From assembly GCF_014109725.1 (NCBI RefSeq), contig NZ_CP058554.1, positions 2,232,001 through 2,296,000 of the forward strand: a stretch of DNA of 64,000 nt, written 5' to 3'. The position numbers were made by a program, and so were the translations under genes. Origin of the DNA: Comamonas piscis. GTDB lineage: Bacteria > Pseudomonadota > Gammaproteobacteria > Burkholderiales > Burkholderiaceae_C. The notes below the pieces were generated by a model, which saw only the letters and a program-made list of their open reading frames with translations, had not been told where the DNA came from and searched no databases. This document shows, one piece after another, positions 33,934 through 42,709 of this stretch; position 1 is the stretch's first letter, and the number at the start of each line of letters is the position of its first letter.

Positions 33934-33965
33934 AAGCCCTCTGCGGTTGTCACGGCAGAGGGCTT
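33934..33965. terminator. Terminator-like hairpin after mntP
   Basis: Eleven-bp perfect stem AAGCCCTCTGC / GCAGAGGGCTT with a 10-nt loop, 6 bp past mntP. The T run is weak on the plus strand but good on the minus strand (TTTGGTTTTT), so it may stop both directions. Confidence 0.7.
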
Positions 33966-33998
33966 GAAGTGTTGCCCTGTAGGCGCATTGCTACAGGC

Positions 33999-34024
33999 GA
34001 AACAAAGCCCCGCAGAGCGGGGCT
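33999..34024 (-). terminator. Terminator of the minus-strand small gene
   Basis: AGCCCCGC-AGA-GCGGGGCT (34006-34024) followed on the minus strand by TTTGTTT. It lies 86 bp past the 22-codon gene and implies that a short minus-strand RNA is made here. Confidence 0.7.
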
Positions 34025-34109
34025 AAAGTGAGAGAGATCAGTGGGCTTGCAATCGATGCGGGCGCCGGGTTTTTAGTTCTGGCTCAACCGCTGGCAAGCT
34101 GCGCTGGTA

Positions 34110-34178
34110 TCAGAAGCGGGCAGGAGCACGCTTACGGTCACGTTCGTCTTCAGGCCAAATAGCAAACACTTCAGTCAT
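34110..34178 (-). CDS. Small protein gene, 22 codons
   Basis: Short frame starting MTEVFAIWPEDERDRKR and ending APARF. The reason to call it is the strong ribosome binding site: AAAGGA five bases before the ATG, with a second AAAGG just upstream. A proper terminator at 33999-34024 closes the unit. The peptide is charged (acidic middle, basic end) with no membrane helix, so it is not a hydrophobic type I toxin. It could be a leader peptide, a small regulatory protein, or the coded part of a dual-function RNA. No family is recognised. Confidence 0.5.
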   Translation of the reverse strand: MTEVFAIWPEDERDRKRAPARF

Positions 34179-34369
34179 TTCAGTCCTTTCACCTTTCTGG
34201 TGTAGATGGGTGTACAACGGGCGGCGCGCTGAAGTTGTTGACAAGGCCTACATAAAGTTTTGTGAACAACATCCAACAAAACGTAGAAATCACCGTTTTA
34301 CGGGGCCTGACACGGCATTGCTTTGTGAAATCGCTATGATTTGCCACCGAATTTGATAGGGAGTGCGTA

Positions 34370-35365
34370 ATGGCTGGTGCTGGTTTGTTGATGTTGCTCG
34401 ATGATATTGCGACTTTGCTCGACGATGTTGCGCTGATGACCAAGACGGCGGCGGGCAAAAGCACCGCCATCCTCGACGATGTGGCCACGCAGACCAAGGT
34501 AGCGGTACAAAAGACGGCGGGGGTGTTGGGCGATGACCTGGCGCTGAACGCCGAGCAGGTGACAGGCGTGAAGGCCAACCGCGAATTGCCGGTGGTTTGG
34601 GCCGTTGCCAAGGGCTCCATGAAGAACAAGGCCATTCTGGTACCGGCGGCGTTGCTGATCAGCGCATTTGCGCCTTGGCTGATCACGCCCCTGTTGATGC
34701 TGGGGGGCGCTTTTCTGTGCTTTGAAGGGGTGGAGAAGGTGCTGAGTCTGTTCCACAAGCCCAAGCAGGCCCACGATGCCGTGAAGGATTCGCAGCAGGC
34801 CGAGCAGATGGGCGTGGCGCCGTCGTCGGTCAAGGCGGCGAGCGAAAAGAACATGGACCCGGTGGCCTATGAAAAAGCCAAGGTGGCCGGCGCCGTGCGG
34901 ACCGACTTTATTCTGTCGGCAGAAATCATGGCGATTGCCTTGGGCACCGTGGCCAGCAAGCCCCTGTGGGAGCAGTTTGCCGTGCTGGTCGCTGTGGCGC
35001 TGGCGATTACCGTGTTTGTCTACGGCCTGGTAGCCGGCATTGTGCGCATGGACGATGTGGGCATGTGGCTGATGCGCAAGTCCAGCGCTGCTGCCAAGGC
35101 CTTTGGCCGGGGCCTGATTGCCTTCACGCCCTGGTTGATGCGCGGCCTGTCGATTGTGGGAACCGCCGCCATGTTCATGGTGGGAGGCAGCTTGCTGGTG
35201 CATGGCATCGGCCCGATTGAGCACTGGCTGGAGAGCACCGTGGCCCCCATGGGCGGCGTGGTGGCCTTGCTGGCGCCCACCCTCGTACACGTGGTCGTTG
35301 GTGCTGCTATCGGCGGCTTGGTGGTGCTGGCGGTGGAGGCCTGGCACAAGGTACGCGGGCACTGA
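34370..35365 (+). CDS. DUF808-family inner-membrane protein (YedI-like)
   Basis: 331 residues. The start MAGAGLLMLLDDIATLLDDV is the hallmark of DUF808. An amphipathic N-terminal segment precedes several helices (ILVPAALLISAFAPWLITPL; VLVAVALAITVFVYGLVAGI; SIVGTAAMFMVGGSLLVHGI; VVVGAAIGGLVVLAVEAW). E. coli YedI is the reference; its function is not established. AGGGAG precedes the ATG at 34370. The gene stands alone between the minus-strand small gene and a strong terminator. Confidence 0.9.
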   Translation: MAGAGLLMLLDDIATLLDDVALMTKTAAGKSTAILDDVATQTKVAVQKTAGVLGDDLALNAEQVTGVKANRELPVVWAVAKGSMKNKAILVPAALLISAFAPWLITPLLMLGGAFLCFEGVEKVLSLFHKPKQAHDAVKDSQQAEQMGVAPSSVKAASEKNMDPVAYEKAKVAGAVRTDFILSAEIMAIALGTVASKPLWEQFAVLVAVALAITVFVYGLVAGIVRMDDVGMWLMRKSSAAAKAFGRGLIAFTPWLMRGLSIVGTAAMFMVGGSLLVHGIGPIEHWLESTVAPMGGVVALLAPTLVHVVVGAAIGGLVVLAVEAWHKVRGH

Positions 35366-35426
35366 GCGCAAGGCATCGCGGATAGCTGCTGACCACGCCC
35401 CTGGGGCGCGGTCTAGCAAACCATAG

Positions 35427-35460
35427 AAGGCGGCATCGCAACAGCGGGCCGCCTTTTTTT
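35427..35460 (+). terminator. Rho-independent terminator after the DUF808 gene
   Basis: AAGGCGGC / GCCGCCTT stem with a 13-nt loop and a run of seven or more T; 60 bp past the stop. Confidence 0.85.
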
Positions 35461-35650
35461 CATTGCTTGTTTTGTCTCGTTGATCTGGGTCAGGGCTGTC
35501 TGGCCCGCATCGGAAGAAGATGCAAAGCATGGATGCCAGAGAGGGATCTGCAGCTGGTGAGGTGGCTTTGGGCGCCGGGCAGCTGCAGGCGGACTTTGGG
35601 CCCATCCAGCTACTTTTCAATCCATGCGAGCAAGATCGCAGTGAGGGCAA

Positions 35651-36268
35651 ATGACGATGAAAAAAATGATATTGGCAGCAGCGGCTGTCTGTGCAATGAC
35701 TTCGGGTGCGGCGATGGCGCAGGAGGCGCAAAGCCCTTGGCAAGTGCGTTTGCGTGCGGTGCATCTGGACAGCGCCAACAAGGATTCCACCGGCCTGGGT
35801 CTGTCGATCAACGACAAGACCATTCCTGAAGTGGATGTGACCTATTTCTTCACGCCCAATATCGCGGCTGAATTGGTGCTGACCTACCCACAAAAGCACG
35901 ATCTGCGCTCGGACGGCGCCAAGATCGGCTCGCTCAAGCACCTGCCTCCCAGCCTGCTGGCACAGTACCACTTCACCAACATGGGTGCGTTCAAGCCCTA
36001 CCTGGGCGCGGGCGTGAACTACACGCGTTTCTCGAACGTGAACTTTGCCCCTGCGGTAGAGGCCGCGCTGGATCCATCGATCAAGAAGAACAGCTTTGGC
36101 GCTGCGCTGCAAATCGGCTTTGACTACATGCTCGACAAGAACTGGTCCATCAATGTGGACGTGAAGAAGGTCTACATCAAGACCGATGTGCGCTCGGCAG
36201 GCACCAAGGTGGGGACCTTCAAGGTCGATCCTTGGTTGCTGGGCGTGGGCGTCGGCTACCGTTTCTAA
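35651..36268 (+). CDS. ompW: OmpW-family outer-membrane protein
   Basis: 205 residues with a signal peptide (MKKMILAAAAVCAMTSGAAM, then AQEAQSPWQVRLRAV). It has the eight-strand OmpW barrel pattern: INDKTIPEVDVTYFFTPNIA, PPSLLAQYHFTNMGAFKPYL, GAGVNYTRFS and the C-terminal VDPWLLGVGVGYRF ending in aromatic F. OmpW proteins form narrow hydrophobic channels linked to stress and to uptake of small hydrophobic molecules. Either ATG 35651 or 35657 could be the start. It is monocistronic, followed by a strong terminator. Confidence 0.92.
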   Translation: MTMKKMILAAAAVCAMTSGAAMAQEAQSPWQVRLRAVHLDSANKDSTGLGLSINDKTIPEVDVTYFFTPNIAAELVLTYPQKHDLRSDGAKIGSLKHLPPSLLAQYHFTNMGAFKPYLGAGVNYTRFSNVNFAPAVEAALDPSIKKNSFGAALQIGFDYMLDKNWSINVDVKKVYIKTDVRSAGTKVGTFKVDPWLLGVGVGYRF

Positions 36269-36320
36269 ACGCGATTAGAACCCACTCCTGGTGAGCCAGG
36301 AATCAAAGAGCACCGTGATT

Positions 36321-36350
36321 GAGCCGCTTATTCCAAGCGGCTCTTTTTTA
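36321..36350 (+). terminator. Rho-independent terminator after ompW
   Basis: GAGCCGCTT-ATTCC-AAGCGGCTC followed by six T; 52 bp past the ompW stop and just before the convergent metY stop. Confidence 0.88.
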
Positions 36351-36364
36351 TGCGCGACGGACCG

Positions 36365-37648
36365 TCAGACCTTGGCCAGTGCCTGCTCCAGATCGGCCAG
36401 CAGGTCATCGACATGCTCGATGCCGATGGACAGGCGCACCATCCCTTCGCTCACCCCTGCTTTTTCCAGCTCGGCGCTGTCCAATTGGCGGTGGGTGGTG
36501 GAGGCCGGGTGCGTGGCCAGCGACTTGGCTTCGCCAATATTGACCAGGCGGGTGAACAGCTGTAGCGCATCCAGAAAGCGGGCACCAGCCGCGCGGCCTT
36601 CGCCATCGGCGGCGTTCAGGCTGAAGGACAGAATGCCCGAGGCGCGGCCACCCGACTGCTTTTGCAGAATGGCATGGTCCGGGTGGTCGGGCAGGCCTGC
36701 ATAGCGCACCCAGGCGACCTTAGGGTGTTTTTGCAGGGTCTCGGCAATGGTTTGCGTGTTCTCGCAGATGCGGTCCATGCGCAAGGCCAGGGTCTCGATA
36801 CCTTGCAGGATCTGGAAGGCGTTCTGCGGCGAAATGGCCGCGCCCATATTGCGCAAGGGCACGACGCGCGCGCGGCCAATGTAGGCCGCTGGGCCCAGCG
36901 CTTCGGTGTAGACCACACCGTGGTAGCTCACATCGGGCTCGTTGAGGCGTTTAAAGCGTGCCTTGTGCTCCGCCCAGGGGAACTTGCCGCTATCAACAAT
37001 CGCGCCGCCCACGCTGGTGCCATGGCCACCCAGGTACTTGGTGAGCGAGTGCACGACGATGTCGGCGCCATGCTCGATGGGGCGCAGCAGGTAGGGCGAG
37101 GGCACTGTGTTGTCCACGATCAGCGGCACGCCATGGCGATGCGCCACATCGGCCAGCGCGCGGATGTCGGTCACATTGCCCAGCGGGTTGCCGATGGATT
37201 CGATGAACACAGCCTTGGTCTTGTCATCGATCAAGGCGCCAAAGCTGGCCGGGTCGCGCGGATCGGCAAAGCGCACTTCGATGCCTTGCTGCGGAAAGGT
37301 GTGGGCAAACAGGTTGTAGGTGCCGCCATACAAGGTGCTGGCCGAGACGATGTTGTCACCCGCTTCGGCCAACGTCTGGATGGCGGCGGTGATCGCTGCC
37401 ATGCCTGATGCCAGCGCCAGCGCGGCAATGCCGCCTTCGAGCGCGGCCACGCGCTTTTCCAGCACATCGGTGGTTGGGTTCATGATGCGGGTGTAGATAT
37501 TGCCCGGCACCTTCAGGTCAAACAAGTCCGCCCCATGCTGTGCGCTGTCAAAAGCGTAGGCCACCGTTTGGTAGATGGGTACCGCCGCAGCCTTGGTGGT
37601 CGGGTCGGGCGAATAGCCTGCGTGAACGGCCAATGTCTCGATGCGCAT
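36365..37648 (-). CDS. metY: O-acetylhomoserine sulfhydrylase
   Basis: Cys/Met-metabolism PLP enzyme of 427 residues that makes homocysteine from O-acetylhomoserine and sulfide. The start MRIETLAVHAGYSPDPTTKA and the PLP-lysine motif SLTKYLGGHGTSVGG are typical of MetY, as are ASGMAAITAAIQTLAEAGD and SIGIEHVDDLLADLEQAL near the end. The ATG at 37648 is chosen because family similarity begins there. Cytoplasmic. MetC, which also feeds homocysteine, is encoded at 52.5 kb. It is convergent with ompW and downstream of the yeiH-type transporter on the same strand, though separated by 97 bp. Confidence 0.94.
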   Translation of the reverse strand: MRIETLAVHAGYSPDPTTKAAAVPIYQTVAYAFDSAQHGADLFDLKVPGNIYTRIMNPTTDVLEKRVAALEGGIAALALASGMAAITAAIQTLAEAGDNIVSASTLYGGTYNLFAHTFPQQGIEVRFADPRDPASFGALIDDKTKAVFIESIGNPLGNVTDIRALADVAHRHGVPLIVDNTVPSPYLLRPIEHGADIVVHSLTKYLGGHGTSVGGAIVDSGKFPWAEHKARFKRLNEPDVSYHGVVYTEALGPAAYIGRARVVPLRNMGAAISPQNAFQILQGIETLALRMDRICENTQTIAETLQKHPKVAWVRYAGLPDHPDHAILQKQSGGRASGILSFSLNAADGEGRAAGARFLDALQLFTRLVNIGEAKSLATHPASTTHRQLDSAELEKAGVSEGMVRLSIGIEHVDDLLADLEQALAKV

Positions 37649-37745
37649 GGTGTTGGAGTCCTTTTTGTTGGCGGAAATATGCCTCCCGGTTGTAACAGCT
37701 TTGCGCATTGGGTCAACGATTTTTTGGGTATGTGCTTATGAGGTC

Positions 37746-38855
37746 TCAGAGCGCTGAGATCCCTCCAATCCAGGTATTGACCGCGAGCCCGCCCAGCACC
37801 AGCCAGACAAACAGCACCAGCCCCAGCAGCAAGGGCTTGATGCCGGCAGCCCGGACCGAGCGCACATGGGTGGTGAGGCCCAGCCCGGCCATGGCCATCG
37901 TCAGCAGCGCGTTGTCCCACTGCACGCCCACGGCCAGCGCCTGTGCGGGGATGATGCCTATCGAGTGGATGCCAGCGACGGCGACAAAGCCCAAGGCAAA
38001 CCAGGGAATGGTGATCTGGCGGGCCTGCACGGCGCCGCTGGCGGCGGGCTGCGGGGCCGATGCATCACTGCCAGGCCGCTTGGCCAGCCACAGCGACAGC
38101 GCAATCAGAAATGGGGCTAGCATCATCACCCGCACCATCTTGGCCACAACGGCGGTATCGGCCGCGCTGCTGCTGATGGCGCCGCCAGCGGCCACCACCT
38201 GGGCGACCTCGTGCACGGTAGAGCCCACCCAGAGGCCATAGCCGGCCTCGCTCATCTGCAGGCTGGGAGCGAGCCACGGGTAGAGCACCGGGTACAGAAA
38301 AGTGGCCAGGGTGCCAAAGACGACCACGGTAGCAATAGCCACCGCCACATCATCCGCCCGCGCCTTGGCCACCGGCGCGGTGGCCAGCACCGCCGCTGCG
38401 CCGCAGATCGCGCTGCCGGCACCCACCAGGATGCTCGTGCGCGCATCCAGCCCTAGCCAGCGCTGGCCCAGCCACTGGGCCAGCACAAAGGTGCTGCAGA
38501 GCATGAGCGCATCCACCAAGACGCCGGGGGCGCCGACGGCTGCTATGTCTTGGAAGGTCAGGCGCAGGCCATACAGGATGATGCCCAGGCGCAGCAGTTG
38601 CTGCTTGGACAGGCCCACCCCCGCAGCAGCCGGTGCCTGTACCCAGCCATAGACGGTATTGCCCACCAGCATGCCGATGACGATAGCCACCGTGAGTGCG
38701 CTCAGCCCATGGTTGCCGAACCAGGGCAGGGCCGCCAGGCTGCTGGCCAGCCAGGCAATGGCCGCGCACAGCAGCAGGCCGGGCGCCAGGCGTTTGGTCA
38801 GGTCAAGCCAGTGGCTGCTGCGCAATTGGGAAAGGGAAGGGGTGGCGAGTGACAT
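37746..38855 (-). CDS. yeiH: YeiH-family putative sulfate/sulfite exporter
   Basis: Inner-membrane protein of 369 residues with about ten helices, of the YeiH/UPF0324 family. Typical stretches are GLSALTVAIVIGMLVGNTVY, LRLGIILYGLRLTFQDIAAV, SILVGAGSAICGAAAVLATA and VGSTVHEVAQVVAAGG. It is divergent from a LysR gene of the YeiE type, which in enterobacteria controls yeiH and sulfite tolerance. The start MSLATPSLSQL at 38855 is preferred to an ATG ten codons upstream. With metY nearby, a role in sulfur balance is reasonable but inferred. Confidence 0.88.
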   Translation of the reverse strand: MSLATPSLSQLRSSHWLDLTKRLAPGLLLCAAIAWLASSLAALPWFGNHGLSALTVAIVIGMLVGNTVYGWVQAPAAAGVGLSKQQLLRLGIILYGLRLTFQDIAAVGAPGVLVDALMLCSTFVLAQWLGQRWLGLDARTSILVGAGSAICGAAAVLATAPVAKARADDVAVAIATVVVFGTLATFLYPVLYPWLAPSLQMSEAGYGLWVGSTVHEVAQVVAAGGAISSSAADTAVVAKMVRVMMLAPFLIALSLWLAKRPGSDASAPQPAASGAVQARQITIPWFALGFVAVAGIHSIGIIPAQALAVGVQWDNALLTMAMAGLGLTTHVRSVRAAGIKPLLLGLVLFVWLVLGGLAVNTWIGGISAL

Positions 38856-38943
38856 GGGGCGTTCCAAATGCCCTAGCAAGGCCAAAAAAACGGCGGTCTG
38901 CTGAGCGATATGGGGTCACTATAGAAATTATTCTTATATCTGT

Positions 38944-38963
38944 ATAACTGATTGTTTGGTTAT
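38944..38963. promoter_or_regulatory. Candidate LysR-type operator between yeiH and yeiE
   Basis: ATAAC-N10-GTTAT inverted repeat in the 170-bp AT-rich divergent gap, of the size and placement expected for the LysR regulator encoded next door. Confidence 0.4.
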
Positions 38964-39025
38964 GATCTATCGATAAAATAGGTAGGTAATTTTCTTTCAA
39001 CCTAAACAGCGGTCGACGTTTCACC

Positions 39026-39925
39026 ATGCTCCATCTCAGCCTGCGCCAGTGGGAGGTTTTTTGCGCAATCGCCCAAAGCGGCAGCACGGTTGCGGCCGCG
39101 CAGGCGATTGGCCTGTCGCAGTCGGCAGTCAGCGCCGCCTTGCAACAGCTGGAGGCGGGGCTGGGCGCGCAGCTGTTTGCGCGCAGTGGCAAGCGGCTGA
39201 TGCTCAATGACTTGGGGCGCAGCCTGTGGCCGCAAGCGCAGGCCTTGTTGGAGCTGGCGGTGCAGCTGGAGCAGGCGACACAGCAGACGGAACCCTCGGC
39301 ACCCGTGGTGCTGCGGCTGGCGGCCAGCACCACCATTGCCAACCATGTGCTGCCCGCCATCCTGACGGACTTTATGCAGCGCTATGCCCAGGTGCAGTTT
39401 GAGGTGGTGATTGGCAATACCCGCGAGGTGGCAGATGCGGTGGGCGAGGCCAGTGTGGACCTGGGCTTTATCGAAGGAGTAAGCCACTGGCCGGCGCTGC
39501 AGGCGCTGCCCTGGCGGGAGGATGAACTGGTGCTGATCGCAGCGCCTAGCCATGCGCTGGTGGCAGAGGCTGGTCACAGCCCGGTGACTGCCCAGCAGTT
39601 GGGCAACTGCCGCTGGTTGCTGCGCGAAGAGGGCTCAGGCACGCGCGAGGCGGTGGAATACACCGTGCTTTCGCAGCTGCAAGCCTGGCCGGTGGCGGCG
39701 GTGCTGGGCAGCTCGGAAGCGATTTGCACAGCGGTTGCCCGGGGGGCGGGTATCAGCTGCCTGTCGCGGGTGATTGCGCATCCCTGGATTGAGCGCGGCG
39801 AGCTGGCGGTGCTGCACAGCCTGCTGCCGCCGATGCGGCGCCAGTTTTCGCTGCTGCAGCGCCAGGGTAAGCAGCGCTCGCCGCTGTTGCAGGCCTTGGT
39901 GCAGGCCTGTGAGGACGCTGCCTGA
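39026..39925 (+). CDS. yeiE: LysR-family regulator, YeiE-like
   Basis: 299 residues: N-terminal winged helix-turn-helix (LRQWEVFCAIAQSGSTVAAA; AIGLSQSAVSAALQQLEAGL) and a periplasmic-binding-like effector domain (LRLAASTTIANHVLPAIL; FEVVIGNTREVADAVGEASV; REEGSGTREAVEYTVL). The REEGSGTR loop is shared with CysB-like and YeiE regulators that sense sulfur compounds. Divergence from yeiH supports the assignment; in enterobacteria YeiE activates yeiH in response to sulfite. It should bind the AT-rich gap between them. Confidence 0.85.
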   Translation: MLHLSLRQWEVFCAIAQSGSTVAAAQAIGLSQSAVSAALQQLEAGLGAQLFARSGKRLMLNDLGRSLWPQAQALLELAVQLEQATQQTEPSAPVVLRLAASTTIANHVLPAILTDFMQRYAQVQFEVVIGNTREVADAVGEASVDLGFIEGVSHWPALQALPWREDELVLIAAPSHALVAEAGHSPVTAQQLGNCRWLLREEGSGTREAVEYTVLSQLQAWPVAAVLGSSEAICTAVARGAGISCLSRVIAHPWIERGELAVLHSLLPPMRRQFSLLQRQGKQRSPLLQALVQACEDAA

Positions 39926-39934
39926 ATCCCTTGC

Positions 39935-40489
39935 TTAGCGGACGTGCTGCTTTTCGAGCTTGCGCGCCAAGGTGCGGCGGTGCATGCCCAGGCGGCGTGC
40001 GGTTTCGGAGATATTGAAGCCGGTCTCCGCCAGGGTCTCGTGGATCTTTTCCCACTCCAGCGTTTTGATCGAGGTGGTGGCAGCGGTCAGGTCCACATCG
40101 ATCGTGCCTTCCACCCGGCTAAAGGCGGCTTCGATGTCGTCGGTGTTCGACGGCTTGGCAAGGTAGTGGCAAGCGCCCAGCTTAATGGCCTCGACGGCAG
40201 TGGCAATGCTGGCGTAGCCGGTGAGCACCACAATCAGCGCCTCGGGGTTTTGCGCATGCAGCAGCTGCACGCAAGACAGGCCCGATGCATGGCCGGCCAG
40301 CTTCAGGTCCATCACCGCGTAATGCGGGCGCTCGGTCTGCAGCAGCTGCGCCACTTCTTCGGCGCTGCTGGCATGCAGCACGCGGTAGCCACGCCGCTCA
40401 AAGGAGCGGCGCAGGGTGCGGGCAAAGGCGGCATCGTCTTCAACCAGGAGTAAGAGGCGTTCTGGGGTGGGCGTCATGGTGTGGTTCAT
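39935..40489 (-). CDS. regA: Redox response regulator RegA/PrrA type
   Basis: 184 residues: a receiver domain with the acidic pair in LLLVEDDAAF, phosphorylated D61 (YAVMDLKLAG) and K112 (LAKPSN), then a short linker and a Fis-type helix-turn-helix (FNISETARRLGMHRRTLARK). This compact layout is characteristic of RegA/ActR/PrrA/RoxR. It overlaps the 3' end of the RegB-type kinase gene, so they are translated together. It probably controls respiratory genes, including the cyo operon just upstream in the same run. The start at 40489 (MNHTMTP) is one of several close ATGs. Confidence 0.92.
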   Translation of the reverse strand: MNHTMTPTPERLLLLVEDDAAFARTLRRSFERRGYRVLHASSAEEVAQLLQTERPHYAVMDLKLAGHASGLSCVQLLHAQNPEALIVVLTGYASIATAVEAIKLGACHYLAKPSNTDDIEAAFSRVEGTIDVDLTAATTSIKTLEWEKIHETLAETGFNISETARRLGMHRRTLARKLEKQHVR

Positions 40490-41798
40490 CATCCAGGGCA
40501 ATGGAGGCCAGCGGCAAGCTGATGCGGACAGCGGCGCCGCCGCCCAGGTGCTGCTCGCGGTTGCGGGCCTCGACCTGGCCGCCCAGCGAGCGGGCCACGT
40601 TCATCACCAAAAACAGGCCCAGGCCGCCGCCGGGGCGTTGCTTGGTGGATTGGTAGGGCTTGCCCAGATGGGCCAGGATCTCGCCTTTGAAGCCCGGGCC
40701 ATTGTCGGTGACCTGCAGCACCAGCTGGGCCTCGTCCTGCGCCGGGCATTCCACAACCAGCTGGACAAAGCCGGGCGAGGCTTCCAGCGCATTGTCCAGC
40801 ACATTGAAAATCATCTGTTGCAACGAGGTATCCGAGATGATCGGCACATCGTGCGCCACCTGCTTGCGGTAGACAAAATTGCTGGGCTGGCGGTGGCTTT
40901 GCCATTGCGCGGCCACCCGGTTCATAAAGGTGACCAGGGTGGTGCTCTCGGGCGCATCGCCCCGGGTCTCGCCGGCGGACAGCAGCACGCCGGTGACGAT
41001 GGATTTGCAGCGCTGCACCTGGTGCTCCATCTCACGCAGATCGTCCATCATCTCCGCATCCTGCGCGATGGAGGGCATGCGCTGCCAATCGCCCAGAATC
41101 ACCGCCAGGGTGGACAGCGGCGTGCCCAGCTCATGGGCGGCGCCGCTGGCCAGCAGGCCCATGCGCACAATGTGCTCTTCCTCGGCCGCCTGCTGGCGCA
41201 AATCGGCCAAGCGCGTATCGCGCAGCTGCAGGTTGGACATGATGCGGTTGATGAAGGACACCAGCAAGATGGCGTTGAGCCCAAAGCTGATCAGCAGCCC
41301 CAGCAGGTAGAGCGCATGCATGGCACCGCTGCGGTGGCTCATGATTTGCAGCGGCTGGTAGAAAAAGGCCAGCGCCACGGCGCAGCAGCCGGTGACCACC
41401 ACAATGCCCCAAGCGTAGAAGGGCTTGAGCAGCACGGCCCCCAAGGTGACCTGTAGCAGGAACAAGGTGATGAAGGGGTTGTTGGCACCGCCGCTCAGGT
41501 AGAGCTGCAGGCTGAGCGCGGCCACATCGGCGAGCAGGGCTACAAACAGGTCGCTGGACGAGATATCGTGCTGGCGCCAACGCAGCCACCAGACGCAGAT
41601 CAGGTTGGTGATGACCAAGCCGGCCAGCACAGCCAGCATCTCGCGCAAGGGCAGGTAGATATCAAAACCCCAGTGGACCAGCGAGATGGTGACCACCTGG
41701 CCGACCACCGCCAGCCAGCGCAGCTGGATGAGCAGCTGCATGTTTTGGCGGTCGGTGGTGTGGGTAACCTGAAAAGGGGAGGGGATGGACAGTGGCAC
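40440..41798 (-). CDS. regB: Redox-sensing histidine kinase RegB/PrrB type
   Basis: 452 residues from a GTG at 41798. Six helices form the membrane part and include the quinone-binding heptapeptide GGANNPF (103-109) found in RegB kinases. The H-box is AAHELGTPLST with H222, followed by redox cysteine C264 (VQRCKSIVTG). The ATPase domain has N, G1 and G2 boxes (VLDNALEAS; DNGPGF; PGGGLGLFL). It would autophosphorylate when the quinone pool is reduced and pass phosphate to RegA. The gene follows the SURF1 gene and the bo3 oxidase operon, an apt place for a quinone-pool sensor. The start is uncertain; no clear ribosome binding site is seen. Confidence 0.92.
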   Translation of the reverse strand: MPLSIPSPFQVTHTTDRQNMQLLIQLRWLAVVGQVVTISLVHWGFDIYLPLREMLAVLAGLVITNLICVWWLRWRQHDISSSDLFVALLADVAALSLQLYLSGGANNPFITLFLLQVTLGAVLLKPFYAWGIVVVTGCCAVALAFFYQPLQIMSHRSGAMHALYLLGLLISFGLNAILLVSFINRIMSNLQLRDTRLADLRQQAAEEEHIVRMGLLASGAAHELGTPLSTLAVILGDWQRMPSIAQDAEMMDDLREMEHQVQRCKSIVTGVLLSAGETRGDAPESTTLVTFMNRVAAQWQSHRQPSNFVYRKQVAHDVPIISDTSLQQMIFNVLDNALEASPGFVQLVVECPAQDEAQLVLQVTDNGPGFKGEILAHLGKPYQSTKQRPGGGLGLFLVMNVARSLGGQVEARNREQHLGGGAAVRISLPLASIALDDEPHHDAHPRTPLTPG

Positions 41799-41884
41799 GC
41801 TGCGATTGTGCCGCAGATGGCAGGCCTTGCGTCTGCCATTGGTACCGGCGCTGGGCAGCGCCGGTAACCCCTTTGAACAGGTTC

Positions 41885-42703
41885 TTAGGCCACGTGCTTG
41901 CGTTTGCGCACCACCAGCCAGGTGGCGCCCACCACCATCAGTGCCAGGCCATACCAGGTCAGTGCATAGACCAGGTGGTTGTTGACAAAGCGCACTTGCG
42001 TGAGACCGGCGCGCGGCCATTGCTGGCTTTGCAGATCACTGGCGCTGCTGCGCTTTTGCTCGCCCACCGGCTCGGCGCTGCCATCGGGCAGGCCCGCGTC
42101 GATAAAGAAAGGCGCCGCCTGTGCCAGACCTTGGGCCTGCGCAATGGCCTGAACATCGCGGGAGAACCAGCGCTGGTTCTGCGGGTCGTTGTCGCGCAGA
42201 AAGCCGCCCTTGGGCTCGGTCGCGCGCAGTAGGCCGGTCACGCTGACCTCGCCGGTCGGCGTAGCGGCTGCCAACTGCGGGCCGCCTGCCCAGTCGCGGC
42301 GCAGGGTGTCGGGCACAAAGCCACGGTTGACCAAGACCTGGCTGCCATCGGCTTGCTGCAGGGGGGTCAGCACCCAAAAGCCGGAGCCCAGCGCCGTGGT
42401 GGCCTGGGTCAGCACGGTCTTGTCAGTCAGCCACTGGCCTTGCAGGCTGCTGGGCTGGTACTCCAGCGCCTTGGCATCCAGCTGCGGCCAGCTGGCCATG
42501 GCGGGCAGGGGCTGGGGGGCGCTGTGCACCCGGCGCTCTACCCGGTCGATGAGATCGAGCTTCCATTGCAGGCGGTAAACCTGCCAGGTGCCCAATGCGA
42601 TAAAGCCCAAAAACAAGGCGATGCCCACGGTCGCGAGCATCGCCTGAATGAATCCGGAATGCGCGGGCTTGCCGGCCGCATTCCGTTGCGTTTCGTTGGT
42701 CAA
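41885..42703 (-). CDS. SURF1-family oxidase assembly factor
   Basis: 272 residues, two membrane helices near the ends (AMLATVGIALFLGFIALGTW; HLVYALTWYGLALMVVGATW) enclosing a periplasmic domain, the SURF1 layout. Typical motifs are GTWQVYRLQWKLDLI, VLVNRGFVP and FSRDVQAIAQAQG. SURF1 proteins help insert haem into haem-copper oxidase subunit I. Here the gene directly follows cyoD, 6 bp away, so it likely serves the bo3 oxidase. That is notable, as SURF1 is best known with aa3 cytochrome c oxidases. Confidence 0.9.
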   Translation of the reverse strand: MTNETQRNAAGKPAHSGFIQAMLATVGIALFLGFIALGTWQVYRLQWKLDLIDRVERRVHSAPQPLPAMASWPQLDAKALEYQPSSLQGQWLTDKTVLTQATTALGSGFWVLTPLQQADGSQVLVNRGFVPDTLRRDWAGGPQLAAATPTGEVSVTGLLRATEPKGGFLRDNDPQNQRWFSRDVQAIAQAQGLAQAAPFFIDAGLPDGSAEPVGEQKRSSASDLQSQQWPRAGLTQVRFVNNHLVYALTWYGLALMVVGATWLVVRKRKHVA

Positions 42704-42709
42704 AACAGC

